Assembly (NCBI GenBank): GCA_002362385.1
Contig: DEUB01000074.1
Coordinates: 1 to 22,056, forward strand
Reading direction: 5' to 3'
Length of the DNA: 22,056 bases
Source: Lachnospiraceae bacterium UBA3273
GTDB taxonomy: Bacteria > Bacillota > Clostridia > Lachnospirales > Lachnospiraceae
Every line of letters begins with the position of its first letter. The stretch's first letter is position 1. The notes beneath the pieces were generated by a model. It saw nothing but the letters and a program-made list of their open reading frames with translations. It searched no databases and was not told where the DNA came from. Shown here piece after piece: positions 1 to 7,925 of the stretch. The position numbers and the translations under genes are program-made.

Positions 1-49
1 GAAGTTACTTTTGCAATTTAGGAATATCCGCCCAATATTTAAAAGGAAA

Positions 50-78
50 TTGTGGCGGCAGGAAAAATATGTTAAAAT
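50..78 (+). promoter_or_regulatory. Probable sigma-A promoter of the chemotaxis receptor gene
   Basis: A -35-like TTGTGG at 50-55 and a -10-like TAAAAT at 73-78 are separated by 17 bp. Transcription would start near 85, leaving a leader of about 50 nt before the gene at 139. No motility sigma (sigma-D) consensus was seen. Called by eye from two hexamers. Confidence 0.5.
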
Positions 79-138
79 CGTAACAGGGTAAATACTGTTT
101 TTTGGAGGTTATAGTTGAGCTTTATAGGGAGGTAACAA

Positions 139-1683
139 ATGACGAAGAAAATGATTACAGCATTGGATGATTATATCAATAAGGTTTATGCTATTGTACT
201 TCTTTCTGTAACGGGTGCATGTCAGGCGGCGGGGATATTGTACACGGCGGAAAAGCTTATAGGGCTGTTTCCCACGGTACCCTGGATCTTGCTTATTATT
301 TTTGACATAACCTGTCTTGTTTATCTTGGCAGTGCAGTTTTTCTGGTTAAGACGGGATATTCGGATAAAATGGTAAAAAACGAAAGGCTGAAGCAGGCTA
401 AGATTTTTCTTATCATTGTCATGTATATCCAGTTTAATTTTATCCTTTATATGATTCCTTCTACGGAATTTTGGGCGTTTGCCTTTTTGTTTACGGTAGC
501 CACGGCGCTGTTTCTGGATCATAAGATGGTAATTGTGACAGGTCTGGGACTGACTTTGTCAGTAGCTGTTTCCTGGTTTGCCAAACCGGACGTATTGATG
601 CCTGTAAAGAACGAGCTTTTGATTCCCAATATGATAAACAGGATTGTCTGCATTGTATTGTCGTTGACCTTTATCTGGTTGTTTACGTGGCTGGTGCAAA
701 GGTTTCTCGTACATGCCAAGAAGGATGAAATGGAGAAAAACAATGAGCGCGTCCAGAATATGCTGCATTCTGTTGCTGCTTTGTCTGCAAAACTGGGAGG
801 GGCAGGAAACGCCCTGTCTGATATTTCCCAGAATGAAAGTTCCTCGGCAGAGGAACTGGCGGCCACAAGCGAAAACCTGCTTGCAGGAAACAACAGGCTT
901 GGTAAAAAGAGTGATGACAGTATTGAAAATCTCAATGAATTGCAGCAATGGGAGCAGGTAGTCAGCGAACAGGTCGGCAGAGTAGAAAATAGTTCCAGGG
1001 AACTGTTGGAAAAGTCCCGGGATAATGAAAACAGGATGCGGTCTTTAAAAGAAATTACAAATGCGGTTTCCGAATCCATGGAAAATACAAATCGGGTTGC
1101 GGAAAAACTGTCAGAGGCAGTAAAGGAAATTGATGTTGCTTTAAATGTTATTGACGGAATATCTTCGTCTACAAGTCTTTTAGCGTTGAATGCTTCTATT
1201 GAAGCGGCCCGTGCGGGAGAAGCGGGAAGAGGCTTTGCTGTTGTTGCCCAGTCTGTAGGCGGTCTTGCGAAGGATACCCAGGAATCCTTGGGACAGGTTG
1301 GGGAAGTCATCGGTAAGGTTCAACAGAATGTGGGTGAAATGACCGCAATTGTAAATGATAATTCAGAAAAGCTGGCAAGGCAGAATGAATATTTTGAAAA
1401 GGTATTTGTAGGAATCCAGGAAATGATAGAAATTCTCCGGACTTCTATTGAAGATATTGCCGCTATGGGAGACGCCCGTGACAAGCAGTCTGTCGTCATC
1501 AGAAATACGGTGGAGATCAACAAGGCCATTGCAGAAAGCATCAAAGACGAAAACGCTGAGTTTACCAATATTAACCGCATGGTTGAAAATAATGCCAATG
1601 ACGTGGAGCAGATGACCGTGCAGATCGGTGTTTTAAATCATATGGTAGAAGAAATAAATTGCCTGCTTTCCCAGGAAAATTAG
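139..1683 (+). CDS. Methyl-accepting chemotaxis protein with six-TM N-terminal domain
   Basis: A transmembrane chemoreceptor that should relay a signal to CheA/CheW. Residues about 15-190 hold six hydrophobic segments (near 15-36, 46-70, 87-104, 111-125, 130-148, 165-190) joined by short loops, so there is no large extracellular sensor; sensing would be in the membrane or through a partner. The rest is a long helical cytoplasmic signalling domain. The hairpin tip is well conserved (LLALNASIEAARAGEAGRGF, then AVVAQ), but the usual EVRxLA after it reads SVGGLA, a departure in a normally conserved stretch. The start has GGGAGG at 127-132, 6 nt upstream. The next gene begins about 80 nt downstream. 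No other chemotaxis gene lies in the window, so the ligand cannot be guessed. The family call is secure. Confidence 0.93.
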   Translation: MTKKMITALDDYINKVYAIVLLSVTGACQAAGILYTAEKLIGLFPTVPWILLIIFDITCLVYLGSAVFLVKTGYSDKMVKNERLKQAKIFLIIVMYIQFNFILYMIPSTEFWAFAFLFTVATALFLDHKMVIVTGLGLTLSVAVSWFAKPDVLMPVKNELLIPNMINRIVCIVLSLTFIWLFTWLVQRFLVHAKKDEMEKNNERVQNMLHSVAALSAKLGGAGNALSDISQNESSSAEELAATSENLLAGNNRLGKKSDDSIENLNELQQWEQVVSEQVGRVENSSRELLEKSRDNENRMRSLKEITNAVSESMENTNRVAEKLSEAVKEIDVALNVIDGISSSTSLLALNASIEAARAGEAGRGFAVVAQSVGGLAKDTQESLGQVGEVIGKVQQNVGEMTAIVNDNSEKLARQNEYFEKVFVGIQEMIEILRTSIEDIAAMGDARDKQSVVIRNTVEINKAIAESIKDENAEFTNINRMVENNANDVEQMTVQIGVLNHMVEEINCLLSQEN

Positions 1684-1764
1684 CGTATCGACTTAAATGG
1701 AGGAGCAAAGGATAAGTGATTTTGGAAAAAGAAATATGCGCAATGCAAAAAAATGAGGGCGGCT

Positions 1765-3138
1765 ATGGAAAAGGATTTAAATAAAGCAATCGACCGGTGC
1801 TATGAAATATGCGATTATATGGAGAAAAACGGGGTTGTCAAAAAGGAACTGCAGACCAGTTTACGGGAGCTTCTGCGCAGGGAGTTCCTGGATTTCGTGA
1901 TCTATCTGGCAATGTTAGATGCGGGATTTACCCCGTGGGAAGAGGAATATATCAACAAAACCTTTGGTTTCCGTTTAAATAATGATACGGTAAAGGAATT
2001 AAAGGTGCACAGAAGGCTTACGGAAAGCCATTACGGAACCCAGATCCCCCTGGCGCTTAAATATTTTGTGCTGGCAGATGCGGGGAGAAAGATCAAAGGA
2101 GATATATACGGCAATAAGAAAGCGAAATATCTCGTAGAGACATACCGTTTGATCGGTCAGAATTATCTTGCGGGAAACGAGAGTGCAGGAGATAAAGAGA
2201 TCAACGCCCTGTCAAAATACTGCATGATGTTAGATGATTATCTGAAAGAATACGGGCTCTTACGCCCTGATAAAAAGAGTGAGCCTGTTACAAAAGGAGA
2301 AGTACAGGAAAAGAAAGAAGACATTAACGACCTGATGGCGGAGTTAAATTCCCTTACGGGCTTAAAGACCGTAAAAGAGGATCTGAATGCCCTGATCGAT
2401 CTGATGAGGGTGCAGAAGATGCGGGAAGAAAACGGCATGAAGCAGACGGACATCAATAAGCATATGGTCTTTATGGGCAATCCCGGTACGGGAAAGACTA
2501 CGGTGGCAAGGCTTTTGGCGGAAATTTATGCCGGGATCGGCGTGGTGGAAAAAGGACATCTGGTAGAGGTGGACCGCTCCGGCTTAGTCAGCGGTTATAT
2601 AGGGCAGACCGCCATGAAGGTGCAGGATGTTGTGGAGGAAGCTTTAGGCGGTATTTTATTTGTGGATGAGGCTTACACCCTGACAAGCAGCAAAGGGCAG
2701 AATGATTTCGGACAGGAAGCGGTTGACACCTTGTTAAAGGCCATGGAAGACCACAGGGACGACCTGATCGTCATTGTGGCGGGGTATACGGACCTGATGC
2801 AGGAATTTTTGGATTCCAACCCGGGGCTTCGGTCACGCTTTAATAAATATATTATCTTTGAGGATTATACGGCAGAGGAACAATTTGAGATTTTTTGCTT
2901 TATGTGCAAAGGGATGGATTATGTACTGTCAAAAGAAGCAGCCAAAGAGGCGGAACGGTTTTTTAAAGAGAGGAATGAAAACAAGCCGGAGACCTATGCC
3001 AATGCCAGGGATGTGAGGAACTATCTGGAGAAGGCCATTTCCAATCAGGCAACAAGGATCGTGCAGTTAAAAAACGTGGATAAGGAGACTCTTGCGATTC
3101 TGGAAAGGGAAGACTTGGAAGGAATCAGTCTGGGATAA
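1765..3138 (+). CDS. AAA+ ATPase of the SpoVK/CbbX type with helical N-terminal domain
   Basis: An ATP-driven remodelling protein. Counting from the upstream ATG at 1753, residues 1-190 are helix-rich and unrecognised. An AAA+ module follows: LxGLKxVKEDL near 205, Walker A GNPGTGKTT at 242-250, Walker B ILFVDEA with D305/E306, and sensor/arginine-finger region GLRSRF at 358-363. The pattern matches CbbX, SpoVK and related AAA+ proteins. ATG 1765 is chosen because GAGGG at 1755-1759 lies 5 nt before it, while ATG 1753 has no Shine-Dalgarno site; the choice changes only four residues. The stop is 12 nt from the GTPase-nuclease fusion, so the two are almost certainly cotranscribed. The substrate is unknown, and a sporulation role should not be assumed from SpoVK resemblance. 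Confidence 0.88.
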   Translation: MEKDLNKAIDRCYEICDYMEKNGVVKKELQTSLRELLRREFLDFVIYLAMLDAGFTPWEEEYINKTFGFRLNNDTVKELKVHRRLTESHYGTQIPLALKYFVLADAGRKIKGDIYGNKKAKYLVETYRLIGQNYLAGNESAGDKEINALSKYCMMLDDYLKEYGLLRPDKKSEPVTKGEVQEKKEDINDLMAELNSLTGLKTVKEDLNALIDLMRVQKMREENGMKQTDINKHMVFMGNPGTGKTTVARLLAEIYAGIGVVEKGHLVEVDRSGLVSGYIGQTAMKVQDVVEEALGGILFVDEAYTLTSSKGQNDFGQEAVDTLLKAMEDHRDDLIVIVAGYTDLMQEFLDSNPGLRSRFNKYIIFEDYTAEEQFEIFCFMCKGMDYVLSKEAAKEAERFFKERNENKPETYANARDVRNYLEKAISNQATRIVQLKNVDKETLAILEREDLEGISLG

Positions 3139-3150
3139 AGGAATCATATT

Positions 3151-5769
3151 ATGAAAAAAATCGTAGTGGGCATTCTTGCCCATGTGGATGCAGGTAAAAC
3201 AACATTATCGGAAGCGCTGCTCTATAGGGGCGGCACAATCAGAAAACAGGGACGGGTGGACCATCAGGATGCTTACTTGGATACTTTTACTTTAGAGCGG
3301 CAGAGGGGGATCACGATTTTTTCAAAGCAGGCGAAGGCCGTCTTTGAGGAAATGGAAATGACACTTTTAGATACGCCGGGACACGTGGACTTTTCCATGG
3401 AAATGGAGAGGACTTTGCAGGTATTGGATTATGCAGTTCTGGTCATCAGCGGAACGGACGGCGTTCAGGCTCATACAGAGACCTTATGGAAATTGTTGGA
3501 AGAATATCATATTCCAACTTTTTTGTTTGTCAATAAAACAGACCTTCTTGGAGAAGCGTTTACGGAAGAAATGCGGGAAAGTATGATGAAAAGCTTTAAA
3601 GAAAGGCTTGATTCTTCCATAGTGGATTTCACGGAGGAAGTCCATATGATGGAAGAGGCTGCCATGTGCGGGGAAGACGCCATGGAGGAATTTTTGGAGA
3701 AGGGCAGTCTTTCTGAAGAGACCATTGCATTACTGGCTGCGGAACGAAAATTATTTCCCTGCTTTTTCGGCTCGGCGTTGAAATTATTTGGCGTGGATGA
3801 ATTTATAAAGGGAATGGAAGCTTACTGCTGCGAATTAGTTTATCCTGAAGCATTTGGGGCAAGGGTATATAAAATTACCAGGGATGAGCAGGGGAAACGC
3901 CTGACCCACTTAAAGCTGACCGGAGGCAGTCTGAAGGTAAAGGGGCTTTTAAACGGGGAGAAGGTTGACCAGATACGCATTTATTCCGGCAGGAAATATG
4001 AAGCTGTGGACGAAGCGTTTGCAGGCGGTATCTATGCGGTAACAGGACCGGAAAAGACCTATCCGGGACAGGGAATAGGAGTAGAAGATGAAGCGGCAAA
4101 TCCGGTGTTATCCCCGGTTATGACCTACCAGGTACTGCTTCCTGAGGATACGGACCCGGTGGTAGCGCTTCCAAAGCTCCGGGAACTGGAAGAGGAGGAT
4201 CCCGGACTTCATGTGGTATGGAATGAAAGCCTTAAGGAAATTCATGTACAGATTATGGGAAAGGTTCAGCTGGAGATATTAAAGGATATGATCAGGGAAC
4301 GGTTCGGCATAGAGGCGGACTTCGGTACGGGCAGCATTGTTTATAAAGAAACCATTGCTTCTGCCGTAGAGGGCGTAGGTCATTTTGAACCCCTGCGCCA
4401 TTATGCGGAGGTTCATTTGATCATGGAGCCTTTGCCTTCCGGAAGCGGCCTGGTTTTTGACAGCAGCGTGAGCGAGGACGAGTTGGATTTAAACTGGCAG
4501 AGACTGATTTTGACCCATTTGGGGGAAAGAGAGCATCCGGGCGTGTTGACGGGGGCCGCCATAACGGATATGAGAATTACGCTGGCAGGCGGCAGGGCAC
4601 ACTTAAAGCATACGGAGGGCGGAGATTTCAGGCAGGCTACCTACCGTGCCGTAAGACAGGGGCTGAAGAGCGGGGAAAGTATTTTGCTGGAGCCCTTTTA
4701 TGACTTTGAACTGGAGATTCCCGGAGAGCAGATCGGCAGGGCTATGAGCGATATCCGGAGAATGCAGGGGACCTTTGAACCGCCGGAAACGTTGGGAGAT
4801 ACTTCTCTTTTGAAGGGTCGGGTTCCTGTGGCGTCGTCTGTTGATTATATGAGTGAGGTCAATGCCTATACCAAGGGAAGGGGAAGGCTGAGGCTGCAGT
4901 TTGGCGGCTACGGTCCCTGTCATAATGCGGAAGAAGTGATAGAGAGGATCGGTTATGACAGTGAGGAGGATGTGGAAAATCCTACGGGTTCCGTATTCTG
5001 TTCCCACGGAAGTGGATTTTATGTAAACTGGAATGAAGTGCCGGACCATATGCATATAGAGTCATGTATGGCGAAAGATAATAGAGAGCAGGAAAAAGAT
5101 CGGGAACAGGAAGCAGCCCGGGGCGAATATGACAAAGCGGGCCAAAGTAAAGGAAGCGGAAGGAAGAAAAGAGAATGGAGCGGATACGCCGACAAAGAAC
5201 TGGAAGAAATCATGCTGCGGGAATTCGGACCGGTAAGGAGAAAGGAATACGGCAGCAGGAACACCAGATATATTGCCGGCGGTAAAAGCGTTGATGCAGG
5301 GGAATACTATAAAAAGCACAGGGATAAAAACAGAAATCCCGCGGAAAATTATCTGTTAGTGGATGGTTACAATATTATTTTTGCATGGGACGAATTAAAG
5401 GATCTGGCTAAGACCAATCTGGATGCCGCAAGGGGAAGGCTTATGGATATACTCTGCGATTACCAGGGATTTACAAAATGCCGTCTGATCCTGGTGTTTG
5501 ACGCCTATAAGGTAAAGGGAAATCCCGGAGAAGTGGGGAAATACCACAATATTCATGTTGTATATACGAAAGAGGCGGAAACGGCTGATATGTATATTGA
5601 GAAGGTTACAAAAGAGATGGCAAAAGACCACAGGGTAAGGGTGGCTACCTCGGATGGACTGGAGCAGCTGATTATTATGGGGCACGGCGCCATGAGAGTA
5701 TCGGCGGCAGAGTTTTACAGGGAGGTTATGGAGGTTAAGGAGAAGGTGCGGGAGATCATAGAAAAGTAG
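3151..5769 (+). CDS. TetM/EF-G-like translational GTPase fused to a C-terminal Rae1/YacP-like NYN ribonuclease domain
   Basis: The N-terminal ~620 residues form an EF-G/Tet(M)-type GTPase: G1 AHVDAGKTT (10-18), G2 RGIT (52-55), G3 DTPGHVDF (74-81, catalytic-type H78) and G4 NKTD (128-131), followed by domains II-V in the order seen in ribosomal protection proteins. A charged, low-complexity linker spans about 640-730. The last ~140 residues are a complete NYN/PIN-like domain resembling B. subtilis Rae1 (YacP): LLVDGYN with D738, LVFDA with D784, ETAD (810-813), VATSD with D835, and GAMRVSAAE. Rae1 is known to cleave mRNA in the ribosomal A site, and Tet(M) binds near that site. A joint role in translation-linked mRNA cleavage or rescue is inference. 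AAGGA at 3138-3142 lies 8 nt before the start. Tetracycline resistance is possible but unproven. Confidence 0.9.
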   Translation: MKKIVVGILAHVDAGKTTLSEALLYRGGTIRKQGRVDHQDAYLDTFTLERQRGITIFSKQAKAVFEEMEMTLLDTPGHVDFSMEMERTLQVLDYAVLVISGTDGVQAHTETLWKLLEEYHIPTFLFVNKTDLLGEAFTEEMRESMMKSFKERLDSSIVDFTEEVHMMEEAAMCGEDAMEEFLEKGSLSEETIALLAAERKLFPCFFGSALKLFGVDEFIKGMEAYCCELVYPEAFGARVYKITRDEQGKRLTHLKLTGGSLKVKGLLNGEKVDQIRIYSGRKYEAVDEAFAGGIYAVTGPEKTYPGQGIGVEDEAANPVLSPVMTYQVLLPEDTDPVVALPKLRELEEEDPGLHVVWNESLKEIHVQIMGKVQLEILKDMIRERFGIEADFGTGSIVYKETIASAVEGVGHFEPLRHYAEVHLIMEPLPSGSGLVFDSSVSEDELDLNWQRLILTHLGEREHPGVLTGAAITDMRITLAGGRAHLKHTEGGDFRQATYRAVRQGLKSGESILLEPFYDFELEIPGEQIGRAMSDIRRMQGTFEPPETLGDTSLLKGRVPVASSVDYMSEVNAYTKGRGRLRLQFGGYGPCHNAEEVIERIGYDSEEDVENPTGSVFCSHGSGFYVNWNEVPDHMHIESCMAKDNREQEKDREQEAARGEYDKAGQSKGSGRKKREWSGYADKELEEIMLREFGPVRRKEYGSRNTRYIAGGKSVDAGEYYKKHRDKNRNPAENYLLVDGYNIIFAWDELKDLAKTNLDAARGRLMDILCDYQGFTKCRLILVFDAYKVKGNPGEVGKYHNIHVVYTKEAETADMYIEKVTKEMAKDHRVRVATSDGLEQLIIMGHGAMRVSAAEFYREVMEVKEKVREIIEK

Positions 5770-5856
5770 CTTCAGGCAAAGGAAATCAATAGGAAGCTTC
5801 AATCATCTTATATAGGGCTGTAAGAATCCCCGGCAGTAAAACAAGAAAGGAAATGA

Positions 5857-7647
5857 ATGATGAAATTAATGAAAAGAGAAGAGCAGAAAAAGGAAGACAC
5901 CTGGGCGCTGGAGGATTTATATATCAATGATGACGCATGGAAAAGCGACGGCGTCAGGCTGCAGTTTGCCATAGACGGGCTTAAGGAGTATGACGGGAAG
6001 CTGCAGGATAGTGCGGATAAGCTGTTGGAATGCCTGAAGGCTTATGCCGATGCAAACTGTCTGTTAGAGTCTTATTATGTCTATGCCAACGAGCGTTACC
6101 ACCAGGATACGGCAAATTCCTATTATCAGGGCTTTGCGGGAGAAGCAGAGATCAAAATGAACCTTTTGCAGGCGGCGGCTTCCTATATGGTTCCCCAAAT
6201 ATTGGCGATACCCGGGGAAAAACTGGAGGAGTTTTATAAAGAAGAGCCGGAGCTTTCAGAGTACCGTATATTTATTGAGAATATACAGAGGCAGAAGGCG
6301 CATACCCTGGATGAGAAAGGGGAAGCAATGTTAGCCGCTGCTAATGAAGTGGCGAAGGGAGCCTCCAATATTTATTCCATGTTTAATAACGCGGATGTTA
6401 GGTTTGCGGATATCAAAGACGAAAACGGGGAAACGGTGCCTCTTACCCAGGGGAGGTTCGTTACCTTTATGGAAAGCCGGGACCGCAGGGTCAGGAAGGA
6501 AGCCTTTACTTCTCTTTATGCAACCTATAAGCAGAATATTAATACGGTGGCCGCCATGTTTGACGCCAACGCCAGGGCCTCGGCCTTTTTTGCTAAGGAA
6601 AGGCATTATGAAAGCGCGTTGGAAGCGGCGCTGGATGATGCAGAGATCCCGGTGGAGGTTTATCATAAGCTAATCGAAACGGTACATGAGAATCTGAACG
6701 CCATGTATGATTACGTGGCTCTCAGAAAGAAGCTTCTCGGCGTGGAAGAGCTGCATATGTATGATGTCTATGTCCCTATGGTAAGCGGTGTGGAAAAGAA
6801 GTATACCTTTGAAGAGGCCAAGGCACTGGTGCTGAAAGGGCTTGCGCCTTTGGGAGAAGACTATGTGAAGCTGCTTCGCGAAGGATTTGCCAACCGCTGG
6901 ATAGATGTTTACGAAAATGAAGGAAAGCGCACGGGGGCTTATTCCTGGGGGGCTTATGGGGTACATCCCTATGTGCTGTTAAATTTTCAGGGCACGCTGA
7001 ACCATGTGTTTACCCTTGCCCACGAAATGGGGCATGCCCTTCATTCCCACTATTCGGATTTAAACCAGCCTTATTTGTATGCGGGCTATAAGATCTTTGT
7101 GGCGGAGGTGGCTTCCACCTGCAATGAAGCCCTGTTGATCCATTATTTACTGGAAAAGACAGAGGATAAAAAGGAAAAGGCCTATCTGATCAATTATTTT
7201 CTGGAACAGTTTAAGGGAACGCTGTTTCGTCAGACCATGTTCGCAGAGTTTGAGATGATGACCCATGATATGGTAAAGGAAGGTAAGACCCTTACTGCAG
7301 ATGTGCTTTGCGAAACCTATCGCAGGTTAAATGAGATTTATTTCGGTCCGGATATGGTCATAGATGAAGAGATCGCTTATGAGTGGGCGAGGATCCCCCA
7401 TTTTTACACACCCTTTTATGTATATCAGTATGCCACAGGCTTTGCGGCGGCCATTGCCATCAGCAGCAGGATATTAAAAGGGGAAGAAGGAGCGGTAGAG
7501 GATTATAAACGGTTTTTAAGCGGGGGAAGCAGCATGAGTCCCATTGAACTGTTGAAGCTCTGCAAGGTGGATATGACGGAAAGCAGACCGGTAGAGGAAG
7601 CGTTAAACGTATTCAGGGAATACCTGAAAAAGCTGCAAACGGACTGA
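5857..7647 (+). CDS. pepF: Oligoendopeptidase F (M3 family zinc metallopeptidase)
   Basis: A cytosolic zinc peptidase that cleaves short peptides. The zinc site is complete: HEMGH at residues 389-393 (ligands H389 and H393, catalytic E390) and the third ligand E417 in VAEVAS, 28 residues after the first histidine as expected for M3 enzymes. The length of 596 residues is normal for PepF, and the C-terminal region has the tyrosine-rich FYTPFYVYQYATG. No signal peptide is visible. Two adjacent ATGs (5857 and 5860) are preceded by AAAGGA at 5846-5851; either could serve. The gene lies 87 nt after the GTPase-nuclease fusion with no terminator seen between them, so read-through is possible. Confidence 0.95.
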   Translation: MMKLMKREEQKKEDTWALEDLYINDDAWKSDGVRLQFAIDGLKEYDGKLQDSADKLLECLKAYADANCLLESYYVYANERYHQDTANSYYQGFAGEAEIKMNLLQAAASYMVPQILAIPGEKLEEFYKEEPELSEYRIFIENIQRQKAHTLDEKGEAMLAAANEVAKGASNIYSMFNNADVRFADIKDENGETVPLTQGRFVTFMESRDRRVRKEAFTSLYATYKQNINTVAAMFDANARASAFFAKERHYESALEAALDDAEIPVEVYHKLIETVHENLNAMYDYVALRKKLLGVEELHMYDVYVPMVSGVEKKYTFEEAKALVLKGLAPLGEDYVKLLREGFANRWIDVYENEGKRTGAYSWGAYGVHPYVLLNFQGTLNHVFTLAHEMGHALHSHYSDLNQPYLYAGYKIFVAEVASTCNEALLIHYLLEKTEDKKEKAYLINYFLEQFKGTLFRQTMFAEFEMMTHDMVKEGKTLTADVLCETYRRLNEIYFGPDMVIDEEIAYEWARIPHFYTPFYVYQYATGFAAAIAISSRILKGEEGAVEDYKRFLSGGSSMSPIELLKLCKVDMTESRPVEEALNVFREYLKKLQTD

Positions 7648-7747
7648 AACGGTCACATAAGCATTATAAAACAAAAATGAGCAATATAGTACAAAGGTGT
7701 ATGGGGATTGACTAGAAAAAACCGTAGAAAATAAGGCTAGACAAGTC

Positions 7748-7774
7748 AAAAAAGTGTTAAATTGTACTTTTTTT
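7748..7774 (+). terminator. Weak AT-rich hairpin with T-run after pepF
   Basis: AAAAAAGT at 7748-7755 pairs with ACTTTTTT at 7766-7773 around a 10-nt loop, and a seven-T run ends the element. The stem is nearly all A-U, so it would be a weak terminator. It is the only terminator-like structure between pepF and the MATE gene. Confidence 0.3.
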
Positions 7775-7794
7775 AGAACAATACGAAAACCCTA

Positions 7795-7823
7795 TACACA
7801 TTTGAAATCCAATGTGCTAATAT
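7795..7823 (+). promoter_or_regulatory. Promoter with extended -10 for the MATE-asparaginase unit
   Basis: TGCTAATAT at 7815-7823 is an extended -10 element (TGn followed by TAATAT). A weak -35, TACACA at 7795-7800, sits 17 bp upstream. Transcription would begin near 7830, giving a leader of about 95 nt that contains the hairpins at 7831-7899. Confidence 0.5.
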
Positions 7824-7830
7824 ATCGTAG

Positions 7831-7899
7831 CGGTTCAGAAAAACCGTGTATGGATATGAGACAGCCGGGCTGTCTGTCCGGGAGTTTGCGAGCCCCGGA
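7831..7899 (+). promoter_or_regulatory. Three-hairpin 5' leader upstream of MATE exporter, possible riboswitch
   Basis: Three stems follow one another: CGGTT/AACCG (7831-7835 with 7842-7846); the near-perfect palindrome GACAGCCGGGCTGTC (7860-7874), which as RNA gives a 5-bp stem with loop CCGGG; and TCCGGG/CCCGGA (7877-7882 with 7894-7899). The CCGGG loop of the second hairpin could also pair with the CCCCGG arm of the third, so alternative folds exist. The third stem ends 7 nt before the Shine-Dalgarno sequence. Guanidine-IV (mepA-motif) riboswitches are known ahead of MATE genes in Clostridia, but I cannot match this leader to that consensus from memory. The 15-bp palindrome could instead be a protein operator. 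Confidence 0.4.
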
Positions 7900-7925
7900 A
7901 ATTTGTAAGGAGGAGGCATTGGATT

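Noticed and set aside
519..1310. Long minus-strand open frame (263 codons) inside the chemoreceptor gene
   Set aside because: It is a Ser/Phe/Leu-rich antisense shadow of a well-supported receptor and has no recognisable domain.
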